Part shown: piece by piece, positions 7,564 through 16,504 of the stretch
How positions within the stretch are numbered: position 1 is the stretch's first letter
How the letters are laid out: the number at the start of each line of letters is the position of its first letter
Assembly (NCBI GenBank): GCA_035544495.1
Contig: DATKEU010000248.1
Coordinates: 1-19,270 of the forward strand
Direction: 5' to 3'
DNA length: 19,270 bases
DNA from: DATKEU01 sp035544495
GTDB lineage: Bacteria; Myxococcota_A; Polyangia; Fen-1088
Program-made: the position numbers and the translations under genes
Notes under the pieces: generated by a model
Database searches by the model: none
Seen by the model: only the letters and a program-made list of their open reading frames with translations
What the model was told of the DNA's origin: nothing

Positions 7564-8838
7564 ATGACGTACGAGTTCAGGCTGCCTGACATCGGTGAAG
7601 GCGTGGTCGAGGGCGAGGTCGTCCGCTGGCTGGTCAAGGAGGGCGACCCGCTGAGCGAGGATCAGCCGATGGTCGAGATCATGACCGACAAGGCGACGGT
7701 GGAGATCCCCGCGCCGCGCGCCGGCCGCGTCGGCAAGCGCATGTTCAGCGAGGGACAGCTGTGCCCGGTCGGCAAGGTGCTGATCACGATCGAGCTTGAT
7801 GCGCAGGCCGAGGCCGGCGGCGGCGCCGGCAAGGGGGCGGCCAGCACAACCAAGCCGGCCGCGGCGTCCAAGGCCGCCGCCGGCCCGGCCCGCGTCGAGG
7901 AAGGCGCCGCCGGCGGTCGCAACGGCGCCACGGTGGCGCGCCCGGTGCTGGCCACGCCCGCCACGCGCAAGCTGGCGCGCGACATCGGCGTCGACATCAC
8001 CCGCGTGCTGGGCACCGGCCCCAGCGGGCGCATCACCGCCGCCGACGTGCGCGAGCACCGCGCGCCCGCCACGGGCGCCGCGCCCGCGCCCAGACCGGCC
8101 GCCGCGCGCGCACCGGCTGCGACGGCGCCCGCGGCCGGCGACGTGCGCATCCCGTTCCGCGGCGTGCGCCGCAAGATCGCCGAGCACCTGGTGCACGCGA
8201 AGCACACCGCCGCGCACTTCACGTACGTCGAGGAGGTCGATTGCACCGACCTGGTGACGCTGCGCCAGCGCGCCAACGAGCGCCTGCGCGAGCGCGGCGT
8301 GAAGCTGTCGTTCTTGCCCTTCATCATCAAGGCCACGGTGGCGGGCCTGCAGCGCTTTCCGCAGCTGAACGCCACGCTGGACGAGGCGGCGGGCGAGATC
8401 GTCCAGCGCCGCGTCTATCACATCGGGCTGGCCACGGCGACGGACGCGGGGCTGATCGTCCCGGTCGTGCGCGACGCCGATCGCCGGTCCGTCGTCGACC
8501 TGGCCGCCGAGATCGAGCGCCTGGCCGAGGCCACGCGCACCGGCAAGATGACGCGCGAAGAGCTGACCGGTTCGACGTTCACCATCAGCAGCCTGGGCGC
8601 CCTGGGCGGCGTGATGGCCACGCCGATCATCAATTTTCCGGAGGTGGCGATCATGGCCCCGGCCAAGATCGCGCGCCGCCCGATGGTGAGGAATGGGGAG
8701 ATCGTCGCCCGCGACGTCATGAACCTGTCCATCTCCGTCGACCACCGCGTCGTCGACGGGTTCGAGGCGGCGCAGTTCCTGGCGCACGTCAAGGCGTCGC
8801 TGGAGACGCCGGGCCTTCTGTACCTGGAGTCGATCTGA
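7564..8838 (+). CDS. bkdB: Dihydrolipoyl acyltransferase E2 of the branched-chain 2-oxoacid dehydrogenase complex
   Basis: 424 residues with the standard E2 order. One N-terminal lipoyl domain (1-80) has the lipoylation site Lys43 in MTDKATVEI. An Ala/Pro/Gly linker follows, then a peripheral subunit-binding domain (about 129-165, ATPATRKLARDIGVD to RITAADVREH), a second Ala/Pro linker, and the catalytic acyltransferase domain from about 194. The active-site motif is DHRVVDG with His394 and Asp398. The protein forms the core of the complex, carrying acyl groups from E1 to CoA. A single lipoyl domain and the DIGEGVVEGEVVRWLVKEGD start fit Bkd-type E2. GGGGAGAG about 8 bases upstream of ATG 7564 is a good ribosome binding site. 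It sits 32 bp after E1-beta and 2 bp before E1-alpha. Lys43 is the expected target of the downstream LipB. Confidence 0.93.
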   Translation: MTYEFRLPDIGEGVVEGEVVRWLVKEGDPLSEDQPMVEIMTDKATVEIPAPRAGRVGKRMFSEGQLCPVGKVLITIELDAQAEAGGGAGKGAASTTKPAAASKAAAGPARVEEGAAGGRNGATVARPVLATPATRKLARDIGVDITRVLGTGPSGRITAADVREHRAPATGAAPAPRPAAARAPAATAPAAGDVRIPFRGVRRKIAEHLVHAKHTAAHFTYVEEVDCTDLVTLRQRANERLRERGVKLSFLPFIIKATVAGLQRFPQLNATLDEAAGEIVQRRVYHIGLATATDAGLIVPVVRDADRRSVVDLAAEIERLAEATRTGKMTREELTGSTFTISSLGALGGVMATPIINFPEVAIMAPAKIARRPMVRNGEIVARDVMNLSISVDHRVVDGFEAAQFLAHVKASLETPGLLYLESI

Positions 8839-8840
8839 GC

Positions 8841-10097
8841 ATGGCGGCGTCGAAGCCCACGCCCCCGCCGCCGCCCGCCGGCAAGGTGGCGGTGGCGCCG
8901 GTGGCGGCGGCGGCGGTGCCGCACGCGCCCAAGATCCGCGCCGGCATGGGGGACGTCGAGACGCCAGCCGTCGAGGTCTGGTCCGATCGCGACGAGCGGC
9001 GCGCCACCGGCCTCGACGTCATCCTGGCCGCCGACGGCACGGTCGCCGATCGCGCCCGCCTGCCCGCGCTGGACGCCGCCGCCCTGCGCGCCATCTATCA
9101 GTCGATGATGCGCATCCGCGTGCTCGACGAGCGCCTCCTGGGCCTGCAGCGCCAGGGGCGCATCGGCTTTTACGCCGAGGCGCGCGGTCAGGAGGCGGCG
9201 ATCATCGGCCCCGTCGCCGCGCTGGGGCCCGACGATTTCGTCGTGCCCTCCCACCGCGAGGCCGGGGCGGCGCTGCACCGCGGGCTGCCCCTGCGCGCCC
9301 TGCTGGCGCAGCTGTTCGGCAACGCCAACGACATCTCGCGCGGGCGGCAGATGCCGGGCCACGTGGCGGCGCCGCGCGCGCTGAATTTCTTGCCACCGTC
9401 GTCTTGCGTCGCCACGCAGCTGCCACACGCCACCGGCATCGCCTGGGCGGCGAAGAAACGCGGCAAATCGATCGCCGTGCTGGCCTACCTGGGCGAGGGC
9501 GCGACCAGCGCCGAGGATTTCCACGCCGGCTTGAACTTCGCCGCCGTCTATCGCACGCCGGTGGTGTTCCTGTGCCAGAACAACCAGTGGGCGATCTCCA
9601 CGCCCGCCTCGCAGCAGACGGCGTCGACGACGTTCGCCATCAAGGCGCTGGCCTACGGCATGCCGGGCGTGCGGGTCGACGGCAACGACGTGCTGGCGGT
9701 CTACGCGGCGACGAAGGAGGCGATCGAGCGCGCCCGCGCCGGCGGTGGACCGACGCTGATCGAGGCGGTCACCTACCGCATGAGCGCGCACAGCACGTCG
9801 GACGATCCCAGCCGCTATCGCGACGAGGCCGCCGTCGCCGCCGAGTGGGCCGGCAAGGATCCGCTCGCGCGCCTGCGCGCCTGGCTGGCGGCGGAGAAGA
9901 TCCTCGACGGCGCCGCCGAGGCCGCCCTGCGCGCCGGCATCGACGCCGACCTGCAGGCGGCCATCGCCGCCGAGGAGCCAGTCGGCCCGCCCGCGCGCGA
10001 GACCATGTTCCGTGACGTCTTCGCCGACGTCCCGCCGGCGCTGCATGAGCAGGAAGCCGAGCTTCTGCGCGCCCACCCCGGCAAGCCCGAAAGGTAA
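8841..10097 (+). CDS. bkdA1: Branched-chain 2-oxoacid dehydrogenase E1 alpha subunit
   Basis: 418 residues from the ATG at 8841, two bases after the E2 stop; the frame is open 200 codons further upstream, but that part lies inside the E2 gene and is spurious. After a Pro/Ala-rich leader (1-30) come the BCKDH-alpha blocks GRIGFYAEARGQEAA (106-120), VVPSHREAGAALHRG (134-148), GRQMPGH (168-174) and the TPP/Mg motif LGEGATSAEDFHAGLNFAA to NNQWAIS (about 217-252). SAHSTSDDPSRYR at 315-327 matches the phosphorylation-loop region of BCKDH E1-alpha. GEGA rather than GDGA in the TPP motif, and the YAEARGQE form, favour branched-chain over pyruvate dehydrogenase. It pairs with the E1-beta gene to form the heterotetrameric E1. 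Unusually, E2 lies between the two E1 genes. Confidence 0.93.
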   Translation: MAASKPTPPPPPAGKVAVAPVAAAAVPHAPKIRAGMGDVETPAVEVWSDRDERRATGLDVILAADGTVADRARLPALDAAALRAIYQSMMRIRVLDERLLGLQRQGRIGFYAEARGQEAAIIGPVAALGPDDFVVPSHREAGAALHRGLPLRALLAQLFGNANDISRGRQMPGHVAAPRALNFLPPSSCVATQLPHATGIAWAAKKRGKSIAVLAYLGEGATSAEDFHAGLNFAAVYRTPVVFLCQNNQWAISTPASQQTASTTFAIKALAYGMPGVRVDGNDVLAVYAATKEAIERARAGGGPTLIEAVTYRMSAHSTSDDPSRYRDEAAVAAEWAGKDPLARLRAWLAAEKILDGAAEAALRAGIDADLQAAIAAEEPVGPPARETMFRDVFADVPPALHEQEAELLRAHPGKPER

Positions 10098-10106
10098 CCG
10101 CAAACA

Positions 10107-11513
10107 ATGCCCGACGACATGCTGCGCATGGAGGCGCTGGTGATCGGGGCCGGACCCGGCGGTTACGTCGCCGGCATCCGCCTCGGCCAGCTGAAGAAGA
10201 AGACCCTGGTCGTCGAGCGCGACAAACCGGGCGGCATCTGCCTGAACGTCGGCTGCATTCCCTCGAAGGCGCTGATCAACGCGTCCAAGTACTACGACAA
10301 GTTCCGCCACGGCGCGGACATCGGCATCCTGGCCGACAATATTCGCGTCGACATGGGGAAGCTGCAGCGCTGGAAAGGCGAGGTGGTCGGCAAGCTGACC
10401 GGCGGCGTGCGCCAGCTGCTGAAGAGCAATGGCTGCGACTACCGCACCGGCGTGGCCCGCCTGACCTCGCGCAACACCGTCGAGCTGACCGATGCGACGG
10501 GGAAGATCATGATCCAGGCCGACAACATCGTGCTGGCCACCGGGTCGCGCCCGATCGAGATCCCCGGCTTTCCGTTCGACGGCGAGCGCATCGTCGATTC
10601 CACGGGCGCCCTGGATTTCGCCGAGGTGCCGAAGCGCCTGCTGGTGATCGGCGGCGGGTACATCGGCCTCGAGATCGGGACGCTGTACGCCAAGCTGGGC
10701 GCGACGGTGACCGTGGTCGAGGCGCTGCCGTCGATCCTGCCCGGGACCGATCCCGAGCTCGCGCAGCTGGTGGCGCGCAAGCTGAAGAAGTCGGGCGTCG
10801 AGGTGCTGACCGGCGCCAAGGCCAAGTCGTGGACCGACGCCGGCACGCACGCCGCCGTCACCGTGGAGAGCGGCGGCAAGGACCTGGTGATCGAAGCGGA
10901 CAAGGTCCTGGTGGCGGTCGGCCGCCGCCCCAACAGCGAGAACCTGGGCCTGGAAGAGGTGGGCGTGAAGATCGAGCGCGGCTTCGTCCCCGTCGACAAG
11001 CGCCTGCGTACCAACGTCCCCGGCATCTACGCCATCGGCGACCTGGTCGGCCAGCCGATGCTGGCGCACAAGGCATCGCACGAGGCCGAGGTGGTGGCGG
11101 AGATCATCGCCGGCCACAAGGCCGAGATGGACGTGCGCGCCATCCCCGCCGTCATCTTCACCGACCCGGAGATCTCGTCGTCGGGCCTGACGGTGGAGGA
11201 GGCGGAGAAACGCGGCCACACCGTCAAGGTCGGCAAGTTCCCCTTCGCGGCGCTGGGCCGCGCGCTGGCCAACGCCGACACCGACGGCTTCGTGAAGGTG
11301 GTGATCGACGCCGATTCGAAAGAGCTGCTGGGCGTGCACATCGTCGGCAACGGCGCCGCCGACATGATCGCGGAGGCCACGCTGGCCATCGAGATGGGCG
11401 CCGTCGCCGACGACGTGAGCCTCACCATCCACGCCCACCCGACGCTGCCGGAGGGCCTGATGGAAGCCGCCAAGGCCGCCCTCGGCGAAGCGATCCACAT
11501 CCAGAACCGCTAG
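10107..11513 (+). CDS. lpdA: Dihydrolipoyl dehydrogenase (E3)
   Basis: 468 residues, typical for E3. The FAD-binding Rossmann motif GAGPGGYVAGI lies at 14-24, the redox-active disulfide is CLNVGCIPSK with Cys45 and Cys50, and the NAD-binding motif GGGYIGLEIG is near 184-193. The second FAD motif TNVPGIYAIGDL is near 302-313, and the C-terminal His-Glu pair is His444/Glu449 in HPTLPE. All catalytic residues are present. It reoxidises dihydrolipoyl-E2 with NAD+. ATG 10107 lies 9 bp after the E1-alpha stop, with AAAGGT overlapping that stop as a possible ribosome binding site. This completes a full set of complex genes in one transcription direction. E3 may also serve other complexes in the cell. 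Confidence 0.95.
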   Translation: MPDDMLRMEALVIGAGPGGYVAGIRLGQLKKKTLVVERDKPGGICLNVGCIPSKALINASKYYDKFRHGADIGILADNIRVDMGKLQRWKGEVVGKLTGGVRQLLKSNGCDYRTGVARLTSRNTVELTDATGKIMIQADNIVLATGSRPIEIPGFPFDGERIVDSTGALDFAEVPKRLLVIGGGYIGLEIGTLYAKLGATVTVVEALPSILPGTDPELAQLVARKLKKSGVEVLTGAKAKSWTDAGTHAAVTVESGGKDLVIEADKVLVAVGRRPNSENLGLEEVGVKIERGFVPVDKRLRTNVPGIYAIGDLVGQPMLAHKASHEAEVVAEIIAGHKAEMDVRAIPAVIFTDPEISSSGLTVEEAEKRGHTVKVGKFPFAALGRALANADTDGFVKVVIDADSKELLGVHIVGNGAADMIAEATLAIEMGAVADDVSLTIHAHPTLPEGLMEAAKAALGEAIHIQNR

Positions 11514-11545
11514 CGCGCGCCCGCTCCGCGCCGGCGCGCCGAGAA

Positions 11546-11920
11546 ATGCGACCGATGCCGCCGCGAAGTAGTCCGAAACGCCGCCGGCCGCCACAGTCGA
11601 CAGATGCGGCGCGCGGCGGCGGCATGTTCGAGCAGATGCTGGCCGTCGTGCGCGCGATCCCGCGCGGTCACGTGGCGACCTACGGTCAGGTCGCGCGCGC
11701 GGCCGGTTTTCCCGGTGCCGCGCGGCAGGTGACCTGGGCGCTACGCTCGGCCGCGGAGCTTCCCTGGCATCGCGTGGTCGGCAGCGGCGGGCGAATCTTG
11801 CTGGGCGGTGAAGCGGGCGCGGAACAGGCGCGCCGTCTGCGCAAGGAGGGCGTGCGGGTGATCGACGGGCGCGTGGCGATGGATCGCCACCAGGTGCCGT
11901 TGCTGCTGGGCGAGCGCTGA
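11546..11920 (+). CDS. atl: Alkyltransferase-like (ATL) protein, MGMT fold with Trp for Cys
   Basis: 124 residues from ATG 11546, or 98 from ATG 11624, where the family-like part begins (MFEQMLAVVRAIPRGHVATYG). The fold is the DNA-binding domain of O6-alkylguanine-DNA alkyltransferase: GHVATYGQVARAAG holds the Tyr and helix-turn-helix region, and ARQVTWAL the next helix. The active-site PCHRV of true alkyltransferases reads PWHRVVG here, so the acceptor Cys is Trp. That substitution defines ATL proteins, which flip out and bind O6-alkylguanine without repairing it and pass the lesion to nucleotide excision repair. The basic leader after ATG 11546 (PPRSSPKRRRPP) may be a spurious extension. 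The gene sits 32 bp after E3 and 40 bp before lipB, apparently in the same transcript, although no metabolic link is known. Confidence 0.82.
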   Translation: MRPMPPRSSPKRRRPPQSTDAARGGGMFEQMLAVVRAIPRGHVATYGQVARAAGFPGAARQVTWALRSAAELPWHRVVGSGGRILLGGEAGAEQARRLRKEGVRVIDGRVAMDRHQVPLLLGER

Positions 11921-11960
11921 TCTCGCGCGCGTCGGCAGGCCCCTGGCGCGCGCGCCGGGT

Positions 11961-12602
11961 ATGCTTGGCGCATCCATGCAAGAGGCGCGGGTTCTCGATC
12001 TCGGCCGCCGCGACTACGGCGACGTCTGGGCCATGCAGCGCGAGCTCGTGGGGTCGCGCCAGCGCGGCGAGATCCCCGACACGCTGATCCTGGTCGAGCA
12101 CCCGGACGTCATCACCCTCGGCCGCGGCACACACCGCGAGAACCTGATCGCCCCCGGCGACATCCCGATCTTCGAGATCGAGCGCGGCGGCGACGTGACG
12201 TATCACGGCCCCGGGCAGCTGGTCGGCTACCCGATCTTCCTGCTGCGCGAAAACGAGCGCGACCTGCACCTCTATCTGCGCAACCTGGAGGAGAGCTTGA
12301 TCCAGGCCGTCGGCGAGCACGGCATCGCGGGCGGCCGCAATCCGGGATGGACCGGCGTCTGGATCGGCGATCGCAAGCTGGCGTCGATCGGCGTGGCGGT
12401 CAAGCGCTGGGTGACGCTGCACGGGTTCGCGCTGAACGTCGCCACCGACCTCACCCGCTTCGCCTCCATCAACCCCTGCGGCCTGGAAGCGACCGTGATG
12501 GCCTCGATGTCCAGCGTGCTCGGCCGTCCGGTGGCGTTCGACGACGCAAAAGCCAGCGTGCGAGCCGCCGTCGGCCGCGTGTTCGAGCGCGACCTCGGCT
12601 AG
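11961..12602 (+). CDS. lipB: Octanoyl-[acyl carrier protein]:protein N-octanoyltransferase LipB
   Basis: 213 residues. LipB moves octanoate from acyl carrier protein to the lipoyl-domain lysine of E2-type proteins, the first step of lipoate synthesis. Signatures present: LVEHPDVITLGRG near 44-56, RGGDVTYHGPGQLVGYP at 75-91, the catalytic Lys139 in RKLASIGVAV and the catalytic Cys173 in FASINPCGLE. Both catalytic residues are intact. The first ATG is at 11961, but ATG 11976 gives the more usual opening MQEARVLDLG; neither has a clear ribosome binding site. It closes the Bkd cluster and probably serves Lys43 of the E2 encoded 3 kb upstream. The partner LipA (sulfur insertion) is not in the window. 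The stop is one base from the convergent lipoprotein gene. Confidence 0.95.
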   Translation: MLGASMQEARVLDLGRRDYGDVWAMQRELVGSRQRGEIPDTLILVEHPDVITLGRGTHRENLIAPGDIPIFEIERGGDVTYHGPGQLVGYPIFLLRENERDLHLYLRNLEESLIQAVGEHGIAGGRNPGWTGVWIGDRKLASIGVAVKRWVTLHGFALNVATDLTRFASINPCGLEATVMASMSSVLGRPVAFDDAKASVRAAVGRVFERDLG

Positions 12603-12603
12603 G

Positions 12604-13569
12604 CTAGTCGGGCGCGCCCGCGCCCGCGTCGGTGCCGCCATCGGCGCGCGTCCCGGCGATGACGAACGTGGCGTCGGCGCCGGCGCCCAGCGGCACGCCG
12701 AACACGTCCGGCAGCCCGGCCTTCACCGACAGCGCGATCTGCGCGCCCGCCGGCCAGGTCTGCCCCAGCCGCGGCGGCGACACGTACAGCGTCGTCGCGT
12801 CCTGGTCGGCCGTGACCAGCCCGAACGCCGCTGGCGCGCCGTCAATCGACAGCGAGATGTACGGCGTCACCGCATCCGACTTCGCCGGCTGGCTGTTGAA
12901 CGCCAGCGGAAACCGAAAGTCCGCGGGCACCGCCGGCGTGGCGCCGCCGTCGGTGCCGGCCGGCCCGAGAATCTGCATCGAGAACGGCGCCGTCGTCACG
13001 GCGATGGCGTCGGGCCCGAGCATCGGCCGGTTGTCGGTGCCGGTCAGCATGGCGGCGTCCAGGTGGAACGTCAGCGCCGTCGCCGACGGATAGCCCGTGT
13101 CCGCGCGGCCGAAAACGTACGTGCTCTCCGACGGAGCGTCGGGCAGAGCCAGGCTGTTGTACGCCACCGTCAGTGGCCCCAGCCCCGCCGGCATCCCGTC
13201 CCAGGTAACGGTCACCGGCGGCATCGCCTTCGGGACGGTGTACGCGACGCCACCCTGGACGACGGTGTCCTCGATCTTGTCGCCGTCCAGCCGCCGATCG
13301 AAGACCAGCTCGAACTCGAACGGTGAGGGCGTCACCACGCGCGCCAGGTCGGCGGCGGTGTCCGCCGACCAGACCACCGCGTGGCCATCGCTCTGGTGCC
13401 GCCCGGCCCAGAACATCGTCAGCAACACCGGCCCGCCGCCGCCGCCGCCGGTGACCTGGTCGTTCCGGCTGCAGCCGGCCGCCCCGCCGAGCCATAACCC
13501 CGCCACCCCGGCGATCGTCAACGACCACGGCGGCCACCGCGCGCGGCCCCCCCTTCGATTGGCGCACAT
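12604..13569 (-). CDS. Hypothetical lipoprotein with Ig-like/beta-rich composition
   Basis: 321 residues from ATG 13569. The start was chosen because it gives a clean signal peptide: basic MCANRRGGRAR, a hydrophobic core, then GGAAGC with Cys33 as the probable lipid anchor. Starting at 13620 or 13602 would run into the divergent methyltransferase gene. The mature part begins with a Gly-rich spacer (VTGGGGGG) and is otherwise beta-strand-like, without cysteines or catalytic motifs. It contains phrases such as PFEFELVFDRRLDGDKIED, typical of bacterial Ig-like (Big) domains seen in myxobacterial lipoproteins. It ends in a Gly/Asp/Ala tail (DGGTDAGAGAPD). No enzyme family was recognised. It probably sits on the outer membrane or in the periplasm. 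It converges on lipB, one base between stops. Confidence 0.65.
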   Translation of the reverse strand: MCANRRGGRARWPPWSLTIAGVAGLWLGGAAGCSRNDQVTGGGGGGPVLLTMFWAGRHQSDGHAVVWSADTAADLARVVTPSPFEFELVFDRRLDGDKIEDTVVQGGVAYTVPKAMPPVTVTWDGMPAGLGPLTVAYNSLALPDAPSESTYVFGRADTGYPSATALTFHLDAAMLTGTDNRPMLGPDAIAVTTAPFSMQILGPAGTDGGATPAVPADFRFPLAFNSQPAKSDAVTPYISLSIDGAPAAFGLVTADQDATTLYVSPPRLGQTWPAGAQIALSVKAGLPDVFGVPLGAGADATFVIAGTRADGGTDAGAGAPD

Positions 13570-13600
13570 CCGCCGTCGTCTTTTAACATGCTGGTCAGGC

Positions 13601-14452
13601 ATGGTCCCGATCGCCATCACGCACGCCGACGACCCGCGCCTCGGGGACTATCGCGATCTGAAAGAGCGGCACCTCAACACGCTGGGCGGACGCTTCATCG
13701 CCGAGAGCGAGCGCGTCGTTCGGCGCCTGCTGGCCAGCGGCTTGCGCGTGCACTCGCTGCTGGCGACGCCGGCGCGCCTGGCCACGCTGGCCGACGCGCT
13801 GGCCCTCCGGCCCCCGCCCGGCACCGGCGGCGACGAGGACCGCTTTCCCGTCTACGTCGTGGCGCAGATGATCATGGACCGCATCGCCGGCTTTCACGTC
13901 CACCGCGGCTGTCTGGCGGTCGGCGAGCGACCGGCCGAAGCGGCCGTGCCGGCGGACGCGCGCACCGTCGTCGTGCTGGAGGATCTCGTCGACGTCGACA
14001 ACCTGGGCGCGGTGGCGCGCAACGCCGCCGCGCTGGGCGCCGGCGCCCTCTGCCTCAGCCCCGGCTGCGCCGATCCCTTTTACCGCAAGGCCATCCGCGT
14101 CTCGCTGGGAGCGGTCTTCTTCCTGCCGGTGGTCCGCTTCGCGCGCTGGCCCGACGACCTGCTCGGCCTGCGCGCCGCCGGGTTCCAGCTCGTGGCCGCC
14201 ACGCCGCGCGCCGGCGCCACGCCCCTGCCCGCGTTCGTGCGGCCCGAACGGATGGCGCTGCTCTTGGGAAGCGAGGGCCCGGGGCTCTCCAGCGCCGTCC
14301 TCGACCTCGCCGATCAGCTGGTCGCCATCCCCATGGCCGCGTCGGGCGCGTCGATGGGCGTCGATTCGTTGAACGTCGCCACGGCCGGCGCCGTCATCCT
14401 CTACGCGCTCGGCGAGCCCTCGGCGAAGGCGCGCCCTAATCCCAGTCGCTGA
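13601..14452 (+). CDS. SpoU/TrmH-family RNA 2'-O-methyltransferase
   Basis: 283 residues. The N-terminal 115 residues look like a substrate-binding domain with the SpoU-typical start GRFIAESERVVRRLLASG (30-47). The C-terminal SPOUT domain has motif 1 LEDLVDVDNLGAVARNAAALGA (Asn134, Gly136, Arg140), motif 2 LLLGSEGPGLS (221-230) and motif 3 IPMAASGASMGVDSLNVATA (243-262). These form the trefoil knot that binds S-adenosylmethionine. Enzymes of this group methylate ribose 2'-OH of tRNA or rRNA; the target position cannot be told. Motif 3 carries a few extra residues between IPM and VDSLNV compared with the usual form. ATG 13601 was chosen because the upstream open frame is antisense to the lipoprotein gene. 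Only 31 bp separate it from the divergent lipoprotein start. Its end overlaps the small membrane-protein ORF by 17 bp. Confidence 0.88.
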   Translation: MVPIAITHADDPRLGDYRDLKERHLNTLGGRFIAESERVVRRLLASGLRVHSLLATPARLATLADALALRPPPGTGGDEDRFPVYVVAQMIMDRIAGFHVHRGCLAVGERPAEAAVPADARTVVVLEDLVDVDNLGAVARNAAALGAGALCLSPGCADPFYRKAIRVSLGAVFFLPVVRFARWPDDLLGLRAAGFQLVAATPRAGATPLPAFVRPERMALLLGSEGPGLSSAVLDLADQLVAIPMAASGASMGVDSLNVATAGAVILYALGEPSAKARPNPSR

Positions 14453-14588
14453 CGCCTTCCAGGGGCTCGCCGCGCTCCCAGTGGCGCAGGTTGCGTCGCT
14501 GCCGGCGCAGCGATTTCACCTGGTAGGCGAGGTACGCGATCGAACCCACGACGGCGATGCCGACGATGACCAACGCGGGCAACGGCAT
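14436..14588 (-). CDS. Possible 50-residue single-pass membrane protein
   Basis: ATG 14588 to TAG 14436. The peptide opens with a hydrophobic stretch (PALVIVGIAVVGSIAYLAY, residues 4-22), followed by a strongly basic segment (KSLRRQRRNLRHWERGE) and an acidic end (EGVSDWD). This is a textbook small transmembrane protein with positive-inside topology, so it is more than a random frame. It overlaps the end of the methyltransferase gene by 17 bp and starts 66 bp from the divergent glycosylase gene. There is no visible Shine-Dalgarno. The same frame is open far upstream, but that part is antisense to the glycosylase and has no signal of its own. No family was recognised. It could be a noncoding gap, since the only support is composition and position. 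Confidence 0.5.
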   Translation of the reverse strand: MPLPALVIVGIAVVGSIAYLAYQVKSLRRQRRNLRHWERGEPLEGVSDWD

Positions 14589-15529
14589 GATGAACGGAGT
14601 TTGGACCGGACGCGGTTTGGATGCCAGATTGGATCGCGACCGGACCCGAACCCAATGCCCGAGCTGCCCGATCTCGCCTACGTCGAATCCGTGCTGCGAC
14701 CCGCCCTGGTGGGCCGCCGGATCGCCTCCGCGCGCATCGGCGATCCCACGGTCCTGCGCGTGATGATCGCCGATCCGTTCCCCGCCGCGCTGGCGGGGCG
14801 CGCGTTCACGGACGTCGCCCGCCGCGGCCACTTCATGCGCTTCGCCCTGGACGGCGAGCTGGTGCTGGTCATCAACGCCATGCTGGTCGGGCGCTATCGC
14901 CTGGTTCCGCCCGCGCAAGAGACGCCGAAAAAAGATCCGCGCGCGCTGGCCCTGGCCGTGGCGCTGGACGGCGGCGGCGAGCTGCACTACCTCGACGACA
15001 AGCGCATGGGAAAGATCTACGTCGCCCGCGCCGCCGACGAGGCGACCATCCCGATCTACGGCCAGCTGGGCCTGGACGTGCTGTCGCCCGCCTTCACGCG
15101 CGAGGCGTTCGGCCGCGCCATCGCGCGCCGCCGCGATCAGGCGCGCATGTTCCTGATGGACAAGTCGGCCCTGGCCTCGATAGGCAACGCCTACGCCGAC
15201 GAGATCCTCTTCGCCGCCCGCATCCACCCCAAGACCTTCTGCAACAAGCTCGCGCCCGCGGAGATCGACGCCCTCCACGCCGCCATCGGCGACGTCCTTC
15301 GGCACGCCATCGAGGAGATCGCGCGCCGCCGCGAGCCGGTCGAGGTCAAGGTGCGCGACTTCTTGAAGGTGCGCGGCCGCGACGGCAAGCCCTGCCCCCG
15401 CTGCGGCACCACGATCCGCGCCGTGCGCGTCGGCGACGGCGACGCCTGCTTCTGCCCGGCCTGCCAGCCCAGCGGGCGCAAGCTGTTCGTCGACTTCGGG
15501 AACCTGCCCCGCGCCGCCGCGGGTGCGGC

Positions 15530-16459
<930 letters not shown>

Positions 16460-16504
16460 GACGGCGACGACCTTAACGAAGAGTGACGGACCTGCGCGGC
16501 CGGC

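Noticed and set aside
11924..11954. Inverted repeat of CGCGCGCG arms between the ATL and lipB genes
   Set aside because: The arms are simple alternating C/G with a 15-base loop and no T-tract, so a terminator is not supported and chance is likely.
8418..12641. A 1407-codon stop-free frame on the minus strand opposite E2, E1a, E3, ATL and lipB
   Set aside because: It is antisense to genes with clear catalytic motifs, has His/Arg/Gln/Ala-rich shadow composition, and is explained by G/C third-base bias removing antisense stops.
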